A DNA stretch of 64,000 nt, taken from assembly GCA_963678675.1 (NCBI GenBank), contig OY783195.1, positions 7,698,001 through 7,762,000 on the forward strand, in the 5' to 3' direction. Shown here piece after piece: positions 22,593 through 34,589 of this stretch. The notes beneath the pieces are model-generated. The model was not told the origin of the DNA. It made no database searches and worked only from the letters and a program-made list of their open reading frames with translations. This DNA is from Xiphydria camelus. Lineage: Eukaryota > Arthropoda > Insecta > Hymenoptera > Xiphydriidae. A program made the position numbers and the translations under genes. The first letter of the stretch is position 1; every line of letters starts with the position of its first letter.

Positions 22593-22842
22593 GAGCGCAA
22601 CACTCTGCCCGCCTCTCACGGAGGACCACAGAGCGTCTAAAGCAGGAGTCGGCCTAGCCTTACTGACGAGTCCACAGGCCGACTCCGGAACGAAACGCTC
22701 CGCCACGAGATAGCGACCTAGCACACCATTGCAACAGTCGAAAGGATGCAACATCATTCTTTTTTCAAGCCCTATTTATTTATTAAATATACCCTTCCTC
22801 TTCAGGATATGTTTCCCATCGAATTCCTGTGAAAAATATTGT

Positions 22843-22966
22843 TATTATAATGTCAATACCGTAGACTTCGCTCGGTACAAGTGATTTTCTCTGAAATTAA
22901 CGACAATCCCCTTTTAAACTAATAATACAAAAAATACAAAATATTAAAGTTTAATAAAGAGAAGTC
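22843..22966. repeat. Direct repeat flanking the miniature LTR element (right copy)
   Basis: Counterpart of 20539-20666. After gaagtcg it continues aaggagcgtagcatc, resembling the DNA just right of the LTR element (aaaggatgcaacatc), which supports an ancestral tandem pair. Confidence 0.6.
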
Positions 22967-22999
22967 GAAGGAGCGTAGCATCATAATTCTGTTAAACCC

Positions 23000-23600
23000 T
23001 ACACTAGAAAAAAAAGTATGAATCGTACAAACGGATTGTTCTGCTGTGACAGCTACACTTTCTGACTATTATATTTAGCTACTGCTATATATACGAAATA
23101 TTGCTATCATAGTAATACTAAAGTATTGGGTGAGATACCTAACTGGAAATTATCCCGATGTCCCATAAGGACCTGATAGGGTATTCTTAAGTCATACCCT
23201 ACTCAGGCGTGCCAGATGAGATCCTCATCGGGATCAAATCAGGTAAAAGTCCACAAGATTTACATGATCAGGTCCTCATCAGGATCATGTAATTTTTACC
23301 TCGTTAAAAAATTTTACTTTTAAATGCAAAGTTCAGCAGGCTTACACCATCGGGTCCTCGTCGGGATAACGTCCCTTTGCCTCGTCTGGAAGTTTTATTT
23401 TGACACCAAGTTCAGTAAGGTTACGCCATATCGGGTCCTCGTCGGGATCACGTAACTTTTGCCTCGTCTGAAAATTTTATCTTGAACGCAGTATATTATC
23501 GGGTTGTCGTCAGGATTACGTCTTTTTGTTTCGTTTAAAAATTATATCTCGGACCCAAAGTATCGTTGAACGATTAAGTATCATGCCGCAAAGGATTAAA
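23000..23600. repeat. 'Gggtcctcgtcgggat' degenerate tandem repeat
   Basis: Begins with TACACTAGAAAAAAAAG, like the ends of the CACTG element family. The phrase gggtcctcRtcRggat recurs at about 23219, 23262, 23350, 23437 and (diverged) 23502, mostly at 70-90-bp spacing, with cctcgtctg in between. No gene is seen. Confidence 0.6.
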
Positions 23601-23678
23601 ATCCTTATATTTTTTAAGTAATATAATATATATCGCTATTGAATTTTTTAACCCATATATCAGTTTTAAACAATTACA

Positions 23679-23775
23679 GAAGAGTCGGTACTTCAATTGG
23701 TAGAGTGCGAAAGCATTCCCAATTTCGAAGCAAACCCGTCCTGAAGAGCACGCAGGTTCGAGCCCCGGTAGGGTA
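23679..23775 (+). mobile_element. tRNA-derived SINE head
   Basis: Agagtcggtacttcaattgg carries an A-box-like promoter, and ggttcgagccc at 23755-23765 is a B box of RNA polymerase III. The same head occurs on the minus strand at 29792-30010. The tRNA shape is broken by extra bases between the boxes, so it is not a functional tRNA. The tail here is lost or replaced. Confidence 0.65.
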
Positions 23776-23828
23776 TGAAAACAGGTTACCATTTTTTAAA
23801 TATTTTTTTTTACTTGGGGAGGGGGGGG

Positions 23829-24079
23829 GGTATAGATGCAAAAGCCGCCAAATCACATTTTTGTGAAATCCGAGTCAGACACGGGAATTTATTCCTTATA
23901 AGTGCGTGCAGTTGCAAACACATTTTCTACTTTATATTATTAACGATTTAAGGTGGAATTTGCACCTAAATTATGTTCGAACTTATGCACACACTTATAA
24001 AGAACAAACTCCCGTATCGAACTCAGACTTCACAAAAAAGGTGACTATACGACTTGGCGGCTTTTGCATCTATACCCCT
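23829..24079. mobile_element. Foldback MITE, arms about 95 bp
   Basis: Ggtatagatgcaaaagccgc at 23829 is matched by gcggcttttgcatctatacc ending at about 24076; imperfect arms enclose about 60 bp. Non-coding. Confidence 0.7.
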
Positions 24080-27000
24080 CACTTCAATAACAATATTTAA
24101 TAGCGCATTGATAAATAAAAATATTTATTTCAGTTTTCTACTCGGTTGTTGTACAACGCAATTGTTCTAAATAACTTGTTGGAAACGGATCATATTTACC
24201 CGGTAAAGTCTCTACGACGTATTCGCGTTACATATACAATACAATCGGGGCCCTATCGGGTACCTGACGAAAGCCCGATTACTTCCTCAGTTAAGCCAGA
24301 TCCAGAGTCCTGATAAGAACCCTACTGCTTTTTCCAGTCGGTTATGTATGTCAGATGTACAGATAACTGTAAGAGCTGTCTATGAATCACTCTCTTAAAG
24401 TATTCCAAAAAGAGTAGCACTATATAGCGTGCAATTGCCACAACAGCACATCTAATTATGATAGCCACCGGAGCGCTCTCTTTAACAGGAATATATAATA
24501 GATAGCTCTGACAGCTATGTAACCAAGCAGTTTATAAAACTATCAATCCTATTGCTATGATAAAGGAATAAATAATTATATTTTGAATATCGTAGTGCCG
24601 TGTTCGCCGAAATTAATAACACAACTGATATTGCTAATGTAAGTATGCGTTTTTGTACTTGGGACTCTCTATTTCTATAATAACTTTCTGTTATATCGCT
24701 GCAAGTCATACTTCTTTTCCCGTGTATTTATCTGATTCAGCCTCCCTCTTCAAGATACATCAAATTTCTACGACAGAATAAAAAATACATATACCTATTT
24801 CGCGACCGCGAGACACGCTTCTCCCTTAGATCTATCGCGTCGATACAGTCGCAAAAACACTATTACACACCATAACATACACCAACGTGAATGAGACTCC
24901 CGTAAGAAGTTCTCCTTCATACACAGATGTTTTTAATGAGATCTTCTAGTGGCAGAGAGGAGCGGAGGAGAAAGGGGGAAGGAAGAGTAACGAAGGGCAC
25001 GGAAGAGAGGCCAGGGTAAGCTGTAGCCGAGTGCCGACGAAAATGCAAGAAAATCACGGTACGTCGAGGAGGAGAGCCTCTTTGAGAACGTCGATTCGAT
25101 GGTCGTCGGAGTCGAGTATGCAAAAGGCTAATGGCAAAAAGTCGAATTAAAATAACAATCACGACGAGCGGAGGCGGAAAACGCCGAGAATTTTAAAAAG
25201 GGGAGAGACGCGAGACCGAGCAGGGCCTCTGGCTTCGCGCCTGCAAAAAAGGGGCTGTTCCGAGGAATTACACCCCCTCAGCGTCGCGTCGATTTCCAAA
25301 GGGAGTCGCTTCGCTCGCGAGCACGTACGTCTCTCCTCTCTTTCTCGCTCGTTCCCCCCTCTCATTTTTCCATCCCATTTTTCTCTTCCTCTCCGTGCCA
25401 TTCTCGAACGCTTTTCCCTTCTCCTCCGTAAAAAATAATTCACGCAAATGCATATATGCATCCGCAACAGTCGAGCCCGATCGAACTACTCGCTCCGGCG
25501 TTTAGAGCCTGGAAAGAGGAGGTTAACGACGCCACTCCGGTGCGAAACAGCGCCTACCTTCACGCTCTCCGCTCGGCGCATACGAATGCAAAGCAGGCGA
25601 ATAGTATATCATCAGGCGTCCGCTACTTTATGCCCGTTCTCTCGCTCGCGTATGCACACTTATCCACTCGCGATGGAAGCGAACGGAAGGGGTGAATGGA
25701 TGTTGAAGTCCATCACTGAAAATGCGCTGCTGGCATTCGCGTATCGATATGCGTATATTACAGCGAACGTGTCCCTCGGAGTTGTTCATTTTTTCTTCTT
25801 GAAGAATTACTTATGCAAATTCATATTTAAACGGAAGCAGCCGATTAGAGGGTGGAAAATGGGGTTAATGGCGTCGATTTGATACGAAGTTGAGTTTGCT
25901 CGCGTATATGGGGCGAGACCGGGGTTTGTTTGTCTTAAATTATCGAGCCCCTGGTTACTGGTATTTGCCATTGTAACCAGGGGCTGACAAAGTGGGGCAA
26001 TTAACCACGATTTTCTCCGCGTTTTTCGTCCGCTCGATTTATGGGTAGTCGGATGATGTATAATACTAACAACTCTGCTCGCGATTACGTTTGCGTGGGT
26101 ACTAGATACATGCTATATCGCGGATTTTATTGCAGATCCTTTTGTGTTCTACAACTCGCCTATATACATCATTTTTATGTGTATATCTTTCACCGTAAAG
26201 ACAGCGTTTTTCAAAAACTCGTTCGTTTGTTTGTTTCTACGATGACTTACGTCACTGAAATCATCACTCGTGAACTAAATTTTGTCAAAACCTCATGAAA
26301 AGTTGCCTGTGTTCATTCAGAGAATCTAGGCTACTTGCCAGTGAACAATTTTTTTAAAATCGGATCGGTAGTTCCGGCGATCACCTCCGACAATCAAACG
26401 AAGTCACGAAATTTTTCCTCTTTATTATATTAGTGTAGATTTCTTCAATAGAGTAATACTTTTATGAGTGGAATTTGATTAATAATATGATTCATATGAT
26501 ATATATGATATGTTGATATATATGATAAGTTGATTCAGGAGAATATTTTGAATCGGTCTAGACAGAAATATGAGTACCTATATCTATCAATGGATTATAA
26601 TGTATTATATTATATTGTTGGCTACAGCCAATAGATATCGTGTCGAACCAAACGTGTATTTAATAGATACTAACAATAGAATAATTACATTTATTGGTAT
26701 GTTCTTGGAATTCACTTTCTAAGAGTGATTTATTAGAAAAAAATATACAAGTCGTGGCAAAGTTATTACCGTTTTATAAACATTTCAATAAAATGGTAAT
26801 TTGCATTAAATCAATTAAAGCATTAATAACCTTTACATCAATAACTGGATACTCGGATACTTTTTACGATTAAATATTTTTTGAAATAGCAAAATAGCCA
26901 GCGTGGAAATGTTATTATTTCAAAAATTATTTAAACGAGAATGATATTCGGATATCATTGACATCAGGGTTAAAATATTAATTATGCTTTCTACACTTGC

Positions 27001-28345
27001 CATTTATTACACCATTCACGTGGTGCCCCCTCCGATATCGATCACGTGAAGATTTTCGCCGCAACTGGAGTATCGACATAGATACCCGCACGCGTGTTTC
27101 GAAGCTCTCCCTTTCGAGGCGAGAAGCACTTCCTCGCGGGGATGACGAATAAGTACCCACCTATAGGGGCTATGACGAATAAAGAGATTGCGGTTCGCCG
27201 GGGAGTCTCGAGCTCAAGGTGAAAGCACGTTCCATAGTCCTCGTTAACCTTATTACCCGCTCGAGAGAACCTAATTTAACCAACACCCCTCATCTACGCT
27301 TTTTTTCGTATAATCAAATGCCTACCGTTGACAGGCGGGAAACTTCAATTTTCCCTCCCCTCGCGCTGCGAGAGCGGAAGTGCCGACCCGGCGTTTTAAT
27401 AACCTTTACGTTTTATTTCTCCGCGCGGTTTTTTGAAAACGATCGGGGGTGAGTCGGAATTGCAAGTAGCGTGGTGTCACTCGCGGGTTGGGGCGGTTTC
27501 TTCCCCGCGTTATCGACGCGACTTTAACCATTTCTGCGTCCCACTTCCGGCCCGGTTTGCCAAACAATCGTCCTTCTAGCGTCTTCCGTCGACTCACATC
27601 GCGAACCTGCCGCCCCACCGGAAGCTTTCAAAGTGTCGAGCGAGAGACTCCGAATCGCGAGTGCCAGACGAGGTCGCGCGCTATATCGCGCCCCGTCGAT
27701 GACTCTCCAACGTTCCCCTCGCCCCGCATCAACAGAAACGAAATAGGGCCGCGGGGAGGGTGAAAAGGGTGGGTCCGCGTTATCGGACTTATTGGATTCC
27801 GGCTTCCTTTGTAAGCTCGTCTGGAAATGCTGGATGGGATAAACGCGGTGGCGGCTGTCAGAAAAGTATAGGAATTCCCTCGGGGCGGAAGGCAGTCGCT
27901 GCCGCACCGGATCGCAGGGCCGGAGGAGCGGATGTTGACGGCGAAGGCGAGAAGGGAGGAGGATAGATTGCCAGGGCTCTCTCGGCCGTAAGGGCGCCGT
28001 CGTAGATCATGCAGGGGGCAGTTTTGAATAATTTAGGAAACGTCGCGCGACGCTCGCGAAGAACGAACTGGCACGGCCGCTTCGAACGGGGTGACAAGTA
28101 GATTTGCCGGAGTCGTACGCCTTCCCCCGCACCCTTCCTTCACCCTTCGACCTCGCTTCCACCCGGATAAGACGCTCGGAAGCGTTCTCTCGTGGGAGGG
28201 CGCCAGGGGAGGGGGGATACGAAAGCAGGATCTTGAAGTTCTCTGAATACTTATACAGATTGGACCAAAAATGCTGTCCTTTTAAAGTAAATTGAAATAA
28301 AAATAGGGAAGAATAATTAAATACGACTGGCAGTTTTCAGAGAAT
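24080..28345. other. 4.2-kb stretch without a supportable gene
   Basis: 24080-24900 AT-rich; 24900-25900 GC/CpG-rich with a purine-rich then pyrimidine-rich segment; 25900-27000 mostly AT-rich; 27000-28240 CpG-rich. Frames of 60-144 codons occur on both strands in the CpG-rich blocks, overlap one another, and are arginine/proline/serine rich without domains. I read them as chance frames. A promoter or first exon of a host gene cannot be excluded. Confidence 0.5.
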
Positions 28346-28918
28346 CAGAGGAAGGATGTGAGTTTTTGAGCAAGCATTGGTAGCAGCGATAAAAAAATGT
28401 CATTCAGCTCTTTTAGGTGGTTAATTTGCGAAATGAAGTCCGGCCTTATGGAGCTTCAATGCTAAATAAATTCCGAAAGGATTACAATTATTTGATATTA
28501 CTCGCATGAAAATCGCTTCAAGGGTTTTCGACCATACTGATACCATTGATAACTATTACAAATTCGTAATTGTATCCTCTGAGCAAGAGCGACTATCCCT
28601 ATTGCGTAAAAAATGAATGGGAACTCCGAAAACTCGTCTTTGAGATAAATCGAAAACGCTAATTTAAAAAAAAATAATTAATAAATTGTATCTTTATTCC
28701 CCAAGTAGGGATGACTACCCCTATTACGAAAAAAATGGACAACAATTCCAAAGCTCCTGGAGCCACTTCGATACAAGTAATTTTCATCCATTTGGAATTT
28801 AACATTGGAGCTCCATAAGGCCGGAACTCGTTTCTCAGATTTACCACCTGAAGAGGCTGAGTCACATTTTTTATCGCTGCTACCGATGTTTGCCCAAAAA
28901 TGTACATCCCTCCTCTAA
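28346..28918. mobile_element. Inverted-repeat element, arms about 115 bp
   Basis: Agaggaaggatgtgag near 28346, through tagcagcgataaaaaaatgt and ccggccttatggagct, is matched in reverse by 28800-28918. The arms are imperfect. The interior codes for nothing. Confidence 0.7.
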
Positions 28919-29312
28919 TTGCCTGAGAAGTACCAATCATATCTAATGATTCCTTTTTATTTTTATTGCAATCTATTTTTAGGACGGCATTTCTGGTCCA
29001 GTCTGTACATGTATCATACGTCTGCGCGGTATATCTATGTGTACCCGCGGCCGGTGAGCTATGTGACTTTTATTATTGCATTAATGTACCTACGCGTATC
29101 GCGACTGGGAGAGATAGGGGCTCGAGGGTAGACGACAATGACGAGTAGACGGTGTGGAACCAGACGTCGCGGTTGTGCAGTCGGGAAGAGGATTGCACTT
29201 GCGATAAGCAGGTTCTTTGTGGAATAATGGATTTCTATTCTTTTTCTCTTTACGGATGATAATTCTTATTGTTGAAATTGTGGGGATTTTGTAGTGTGAT
29301 GTTTCCTTTCTA
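28919..29312. other. Gene-free spacer
   Basis: AT-rich start and a short CpG-rich middle; nothing recognised. Confidence 0.5.
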
Positions 29313-29791
29313 CACTGAAAAAAATTTTCAGGGAATTGAGCAATAATTCTGGCTGAACCAACCAGAATTTCTAGCCACCGTAGCCACAGCCAGAAGTTTT
29401 CTTAAGACAGCCAGCCGAGTATGGCTAAGCTAATATGTTTAAAGTAACAATATCGTGATGTTTGTGTCAAGCTGCGCTGTACTGTTGAGCCAGTTATTTA
29501 TTCTGATTGATTTAGACGTGCAGTATGCCTACGTAAGCTGTACCGTATCGCTAAATTGCACGGAAATTCTGGTTCATCTAGACAAGCAGTATAGCTGTGT
29601 CAGCTATACCGTATTGCTAAATTGCGCGGGAATTTTGGTTCGTTTAGACAAGCAGTATAGCTGTGTCAGCTATACCGTATTGCTAAATTGAAAGTAGGAT
29701 TTTGCAAAAAGGGGGCGCGCACGCCTATCCTGCCGCCTGCCAACCCGCCTACTGGGGTGTCGGTTTTTTTTCCAACCCTTCCGGGATTCGA

Positions 29792-30010
29792 TTTTTTTTT
29801 TTTTTTTTTTTTTTTTATAGAAGGGGAAATGCATTTACGCACCATCCCCAGGTTTGGCTAGAAATCCGGAGGTGTGTGGAGCTCGGGTGATCCCGCGACG
29901 AGAAAGTGCAATGTCGCGGGGCCCACACCGGGATTTGAACCTGCGTTCCTTAGATGAGATGCTTCGAGACTGGGAATGCTCGCATTCTACCAATTGCGCC
30001 ACCGACTCTT
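29792..30010 (-). mobile_element. tRNA-derived SINE with poly(A)
   Basis: Read on the minus strand: gtcggtggcgcaattggtag (A box) near 30005-29986, ggttcaaatcc (B box) near 29940, a unique body, and a 25-base A tail (plus-strand T run 29792-29816). The head matches the plus-strand SINE at 23679. It was probably transcribed by RNA polymerase III and copied by a LINE. It is nested in the CACTG-ended element. Confidence 0.75.
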
Positions 30011-30131
30011 CAAGTGGTCTTAGCTAAAACAGGCCTTTATATAATGCAACACTGAGATATCTCGGCAAAAATATTTAAATAAATATTTAATTTGCTATCG
30101 GGGTACCGACTCGACTTCTACCGGTATTTCG

Positions 30132-30283
30132 TATGCCTCGGGCACAGAACCGCACAGTTGCAGGGACCTCTTCGGCCGGGCTTGGTCGGTATTGGAGCCA
30201 CTTCTACCGGTAAAAATTGCTCGAATATCGACCAAGCCCGGCCGAAGGGGTCCCTGCAACTGTGTGGAACTACGCGAGGCATC
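30132..30283. repeat. Hairpin, arms about 60 bp
   Basis: Cacagttgcagggacc..tcttcggccgggcttggtcg is mirrored by cgaccaagcccggccgaagg..ggtccctgcaactgtg around a 30-bp centre. The inner 40 bp of the arms is nearly perfect. It lies inside the CACTG-ended element. Confidence 0.8.
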
Positions 30284-30756
30284 CAGTATAGTCCACCCAG
30301 CCATACCGTTCAGTCACACTACACATAAGTTTACAGTTGGTGTAAACATACGTTTTATAGTCCAGCTAACTATACCTATATACCTATATTACGTATAATC
30401 ATACAGTTGGGGTAAGAATACGTCATCTGCTTAGGATAACCTTTCTAGTATATTAAGTAATCAGATGCCATATTGCTGCATCAAACATATCTGTTAGCAA
30501 TACTTGGACTGCTAACATAGCAATGCTGTATCTCAAATACAACTAATAGAATTACTGTAATAAAAATATTTTTAGGGGGGAATGGCTAGAAAGTCTCAGC
30601 CAGAAATGTATTGCTGTTAAAACTAAAGATATTTTTCAGTGTAATAGTTATTTTATTACTTGAGTGTCCCTTTGCATTTATTAGAAAATATACATCTTTA
30701 TTGGAAATGTAGTTTCTTTTGATTCAGGATATTTTAGAGGATCGTCTTTTTGTACT

Positions 30757-31026
30757 GTACATGGAGAAAAATAAGTTGGTCGGTTTTAACCAAAATCCTG
30801 GAGATGATGACCAAACCGTTTGATGAAATACGGATTCTCCATCTGTTTGATTAAGTAGGCCGCTTTTTGGTTAGAATAACTAAAGGTTTGGTTGGAATAA
30901 CTAAACATTTATTATAGCTGAAATAACTAGATATTTGATTCAACTGATCAGTATTTTAGTTAGAATGACCAAATGCGTTTAACTGGATGCATTTTGTTAT
31001 TTTAATCTAGTTATTTTTCTCAGCGT
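30757..31026. mobile_element. 270-bp MITE with TGGAGAAAAATAA ends
   Basis: Inverted ends tggagaaaaataa and ttatttttctca, with flanking gta on both sides. Non-coding, with repeated ggttRgaataactaaa phrases. Confidence 0.55.
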
Positions 31027-31433
31027 ATTTTCAATACATAATCGTAATATAACATAAAACGATTATAGTGATTGATGAAGAAAGTAATGCAAACTTCAGG
31101 GCTCCCATCCAGCCAGATGTTAAAAAATAGTAGGGTTTAATAACTCTTTATTTGAAAAAAAATAACTCAAAATGACCAATCTTCATTTGAGCATTATGAA
31201 AGGATAGGAACAAGCGGTGTAATAGTGTTTATAATAAATTTGATAAAGTTTTGAGGAAATAATATTGGTAGAAAATAATTGAGATTTGTAATCGAATTAA
31301 TTGATTTTCATAAGAACGCATCGAAATTATAAGGTATGAAAGATAACAAATTTTTTCTCATAATATACAAGGAACACATACAACGATATTGACTGAATCT
31401 TACGCATCATAATGAGTTATACAATTTGGGTAT

Positions 31434-31663
31434 ACTGGCAATGAGAAAAATACTTTTGCCGATCCAAGTAACAGTCAACATGAATAGTGCCAAAAAAAAA
31501 TTTATTTATAAGACACGTGTATGTTCATTAAATTGAACGAATCTACACTTCGTTCCAATAACATATACTTGATTCAACGACAATATGTTTGATTTAAATA
31601 AATATGTTCTTGGAACATTTCATGTCGTCAATTAATTGGATCGGCAAATTATTTTTCTCAGTA
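31434..31663. mobile_element. 230-bp MITE, related ends
   Basis: Tgagaaaaatacttttgccg and its near reverse complement cggcaaattatttttctca define the ends; TA lies at each side. The terminal word tgagaaaaata is shared with the MITE at 30757, so the two may be mobilised by the same helper. Confidence 0.65.
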
Positions 31664-33233
31664 CTGATAACATGACCATTGCAATACTGAAAACTCATAC
31701 GGTGTGTTGCAACGTGTTAGCGGCGGAAAGGTATCGAAAAATTATTTAATGGATCAAGGAATGAAATCTTAAAAATAATGACTTTCAATGACTTTTAAAA
31801 ATGAAAATGACTTTCTACCGACTTAATTGAAAAGGATGATCAAATATTTTTTAAAAATAACCAAGTTGCCTTGAAACTTGAACGTTATTTCTACATTTTC
31901 GTCTTCTTTTCACATATTGGCAAAAAAGAAATATTGGAATTCGCGATTAATTAATTGTATTCAAAACTTCTACGATTTTGAGAATAAGCTATTAAAATTG
32001 ATTGAGTTAAAATTGGGACATATATACATTTAAATTGAAATAGTTACACTACCAACTAAACGCTTTCCAGATCAAAGATATTTCCAGTCGTGTTTCTCGC
32101 ATTGTATACGATGTCAACTAATCCTCTCTACACCCCGTTTCGAATTTCAATTAGAGCCTGTGTCGAGAGTCCTCGCGCACGGATCGAAATTGTAAATTGT
32201 TAATTACTCGTCGGAGTAGTACTGGCGACCGCGACCGAAATGCGACGATATTTCGCTCCCGCAATACCGGGACGGGGTGAAACCCAATTACTTTTATTAA
32301 ACCTCTTTAAACCACACGCCCGCCGTTCGACTCGCAGCAAATTCTTTCTTTATGACTGAGTGGCGTCGTGATGCGAACGTCTGTCGTTTTATCTATGGGT
32401 ATGGCCAGTGCGGTGCTTTGCAAAACAATTTTCTTTTATTGTAGAATAGTTAATCGATAGTGTGGCAGAGGTTTTACTTTTTTTGTAGGATTTGTATACC
32501 TAATCTCTAATTATTATGAAGAGATCTGTCGTTTTATCTACGAGTATGGCCGATGTGGTGCTTCGCAAAACAATTTTCTTTGATTGTAGAATCGTTAATT
32601 AATGGTGTCGTAGAGATTTCAGATTTTTCCTAGGTTTTTTATATTCAATTTAATTGCGAAAAGATGAAGAATCGAACGATCGAACGCGAATTTTGACGTA
32701 AAATGGGAAATATATCATTTTATTTTTCAAAAAAAAGAAAATAGCTTTTAATGATCTTGTCTTATTGTTAGTTGAATTCATTGGAGACGCTGCCTTACTT
32801 TTTTCCCTACATTTTAGATCCATTCTCGTTTCCAGGTAAAGAAAGTTTCGCTGGAGAACCTTGGTTTTTCCGATAAAGAAGACCTTCAAATTGTTACACG
32901 TGGTCTTAGTTTTTCTAATAAATGTTTCTTTAATTATAACTTTTTACGAAAAATCCCTAGCACTTACTCCTCGGAATAAACGAATCATTAATATTAACTG
33001 GAATATAATAGTTTACCATGAAAAACGAAAACCACGTGTACCGGAAACACTATAATAGTTCATCAGTGAAATCATATTATTTGAAAATAAGAATGGATCT
33101 AAGTTCTCACTAACACCACCTTATGTTCATTATTCAGATATACTCTGCATGTAAAAGTATATGTGGAACGTGGTAGCTTCATTAATTAGGACAGGATCCT
33201 TAAGTAATGAGTTGGACGAGAATAGACTCCCCC
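31664..33233. repeat. Gene-free stretch with a 145-bp tandem duplication
   Basis: AT-rich DNA with a CpG-richer patch near 32100-32350. CtgtcgttttatctaYg at 32381 and 32526 begins a two-copy direct repeat of about 115 matched bases (caaaacaattttctttNattgtagaat in both). No gene is supported. Confidence 0.6.
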
Positions 33234-33561
33234 TTAGGGCCGACATTACAATGTGAGTTTAAACTACTGGTTGAGTTAACCTTTACCTTCAGTTTAAACC
33301 TAAGGTTAACGAAAATGCGTATTTAAAACGTTTTCTACCCAAAGTTAAGTTAAGTAGAAGAGTGGTACCATTTCAAGCGAATATCCCTAGATGAAACATG
33401 CCGTAAACTAATTTATTCCTGAATTAGCGGCAAAATTTAAAATGAAAATGCAGACAAATAAAAGGAGGTGCAATTCCGCAGGTAATTGGGGATTTCCAAA
33501 AATTTGAGGGGGAGGCTTCTTGCCCGTCTCGTCGGGCTCCCCCTCAATTGAGGTACATAAA

Positions 33562-34315
33562 AGGTTCGTTCCAACTAACATGAGAACTGGTTCTGAACTC
33601 GGCGGAGTGTGCGCAGTCTGACTTAGCCGTTCCAACAAACACAGAACTGGTTCTGGAACGATTCCAAAGAGCGTTCCAACTAAACTGCGAACTGTAACAG
33701 AACGGTTCTAGAACGGTAATTCCAGTCCCTAGTTCTGAGTTGGGACGATTTTCTAGCCCACGCGTAGTTAGGCGCGAGACGCGCTCTATTTGAATCGGTG
33801 AGTCCAAGAACAGTACAAATGCATAAAGATAGTTTCGAGAAAAAATGAAAAAACATAATAACTTCACAATGAGTTAATGGCCATGATATAAAAGTTGTGA
33901 TAACTTTTTAGGTAAATGATAATTGAAAATAAAAAATCCGAAAAAATCACTCCCTCCAAGTTATAGAAGGAAAAAATGTATGCACTCTCTCTCTCTCTTG
34001 TACTCTTTTTGGACTCATCTTTCTTTTTCTGCTTTTTTGAATGTTTGTGCATGATAAGCTCTTAAAAACTGTAATGTTTTTTACGTTTCAACAATTAGTT
34101 GAACTCACACATTCGCTTAGGATAACCCGTGATTTTCCGCAAAATGTATACAAAAGGTGGACAAGCCTCCCTGTGCTGTGTGCGATCCTGTGTTCCAACA
34201 CATCCCATGAATTCAGTTCTAGAACGCATCTGACTGGCGCATGCGCATTAAATAATTCTCAACTAGTTCCAGGACGGTTCTAGAACTGTCCTAAAATGCT
34301 TGTTGGAATGAACCT
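33562..34315. mobile_element. Nested inverted-repeat element with subterminal repeats
   Basis: Ends aggttcgttccaacta (33562) and ttggaatgaacct (to 34315). Cgttccaac recurs at about 33570, 33632 and 33676, and ggttctRgaacNg phrases occur on both sides, as transposase-binding subterminal repeats often do. No transposase is seen. The target duplication is unclear. Confidence 0.6.
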
Positions 34316-34589
34316 ATTGGCATACGTATAACTTGCATAGAGCGCGTTTTCAGTGTGTGTTGTGTCTTCGAGAAAGTAAGAGTTGCTACAGTTTGCAGTA
34401 TTTGTGCGTTTCTTGAATCATCAGTCCAGGAGATATTGAGGTGAGTTTATGCGTATATTTTTTTTGAAAATATTGAAATAACTACACGTAAAGATGTGTC
34501 GTTTTAGAGTGATATTTTTTATCGTGCCAGCCTGAAAAAACCTTTCAAATATAGGTAGAAGGGATAAGACTAAAATTACATATTGAAAG

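Larger units (their letters stand above)
20667..22736 (+). mobile_element. Miniature LTR retrotransposon (TRIM-like), split by an insertion
   Basis: Left LTR: TGTGGCGGCTGAG at 20667 to CCCACA at 22088, interrupted by 20761-21996. Next is a primer-binding site at 22090-22105 (one mismatch to the tRNA-Trp-type TGGTGACCCCGACGTG). A roughly 340-bp non-coding interior leads to a purine tract of 17 Gs at 22446-22462, then the right LTR 22466-22736 with a TATATAAG box. GTCG lies on both sides (20663-20666, 22737-22740) as a 4-bp target duplication. Without the insertion the element is under 1 kb and codes for nothing, so it must borrow proteins, likely from a CsRn1/gypsy-type element. The two LTRs are only weakly alike by eye. 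Confidence 0.6.
29313..30641. mobile_element. CACTG-ended non-autonomous element with TA target site
   Basis: CACTGAAAAA starts at 29313 after TA, and TTTTTCAGTG ends at 30641 before TA. Near each end lies agcaata..ttctggctga in inverted orientation, so the termini are genuinely related. The interior holds repeated cagctataccgtattgctaa, a SINE, a hairpin and AT-rich DNA; no transposase. The TA duplication suggests a Tc1/mariner-type or similar helper. Related sequence occurs at 4140 and possibly 23000. Confidence 0.65.

Noticed and set aside
24917..25882. Several 60-144-codon frames on both strands
   Set aside because: They overlap each other in different frames of a GC-rich block, are low in complexity and show no domain; expected by chance.
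27219..28295. Overlapping 60-127-codon frames
   Set aside because: Arginine/proline/serine-rich frames on both strands of CpG-rich DNA, without splice or domain support.
29920..30010. Functional tRNA gene
   Set aside because: A and B boxes are present, but extra bases between them and a long poly(A) tail show a SINE.
33545..34330. Host gene inside Harbinger 1
   Set aside because: Inverted ends and subterminal repeats explain the block as a nested element; frames there have no domain.
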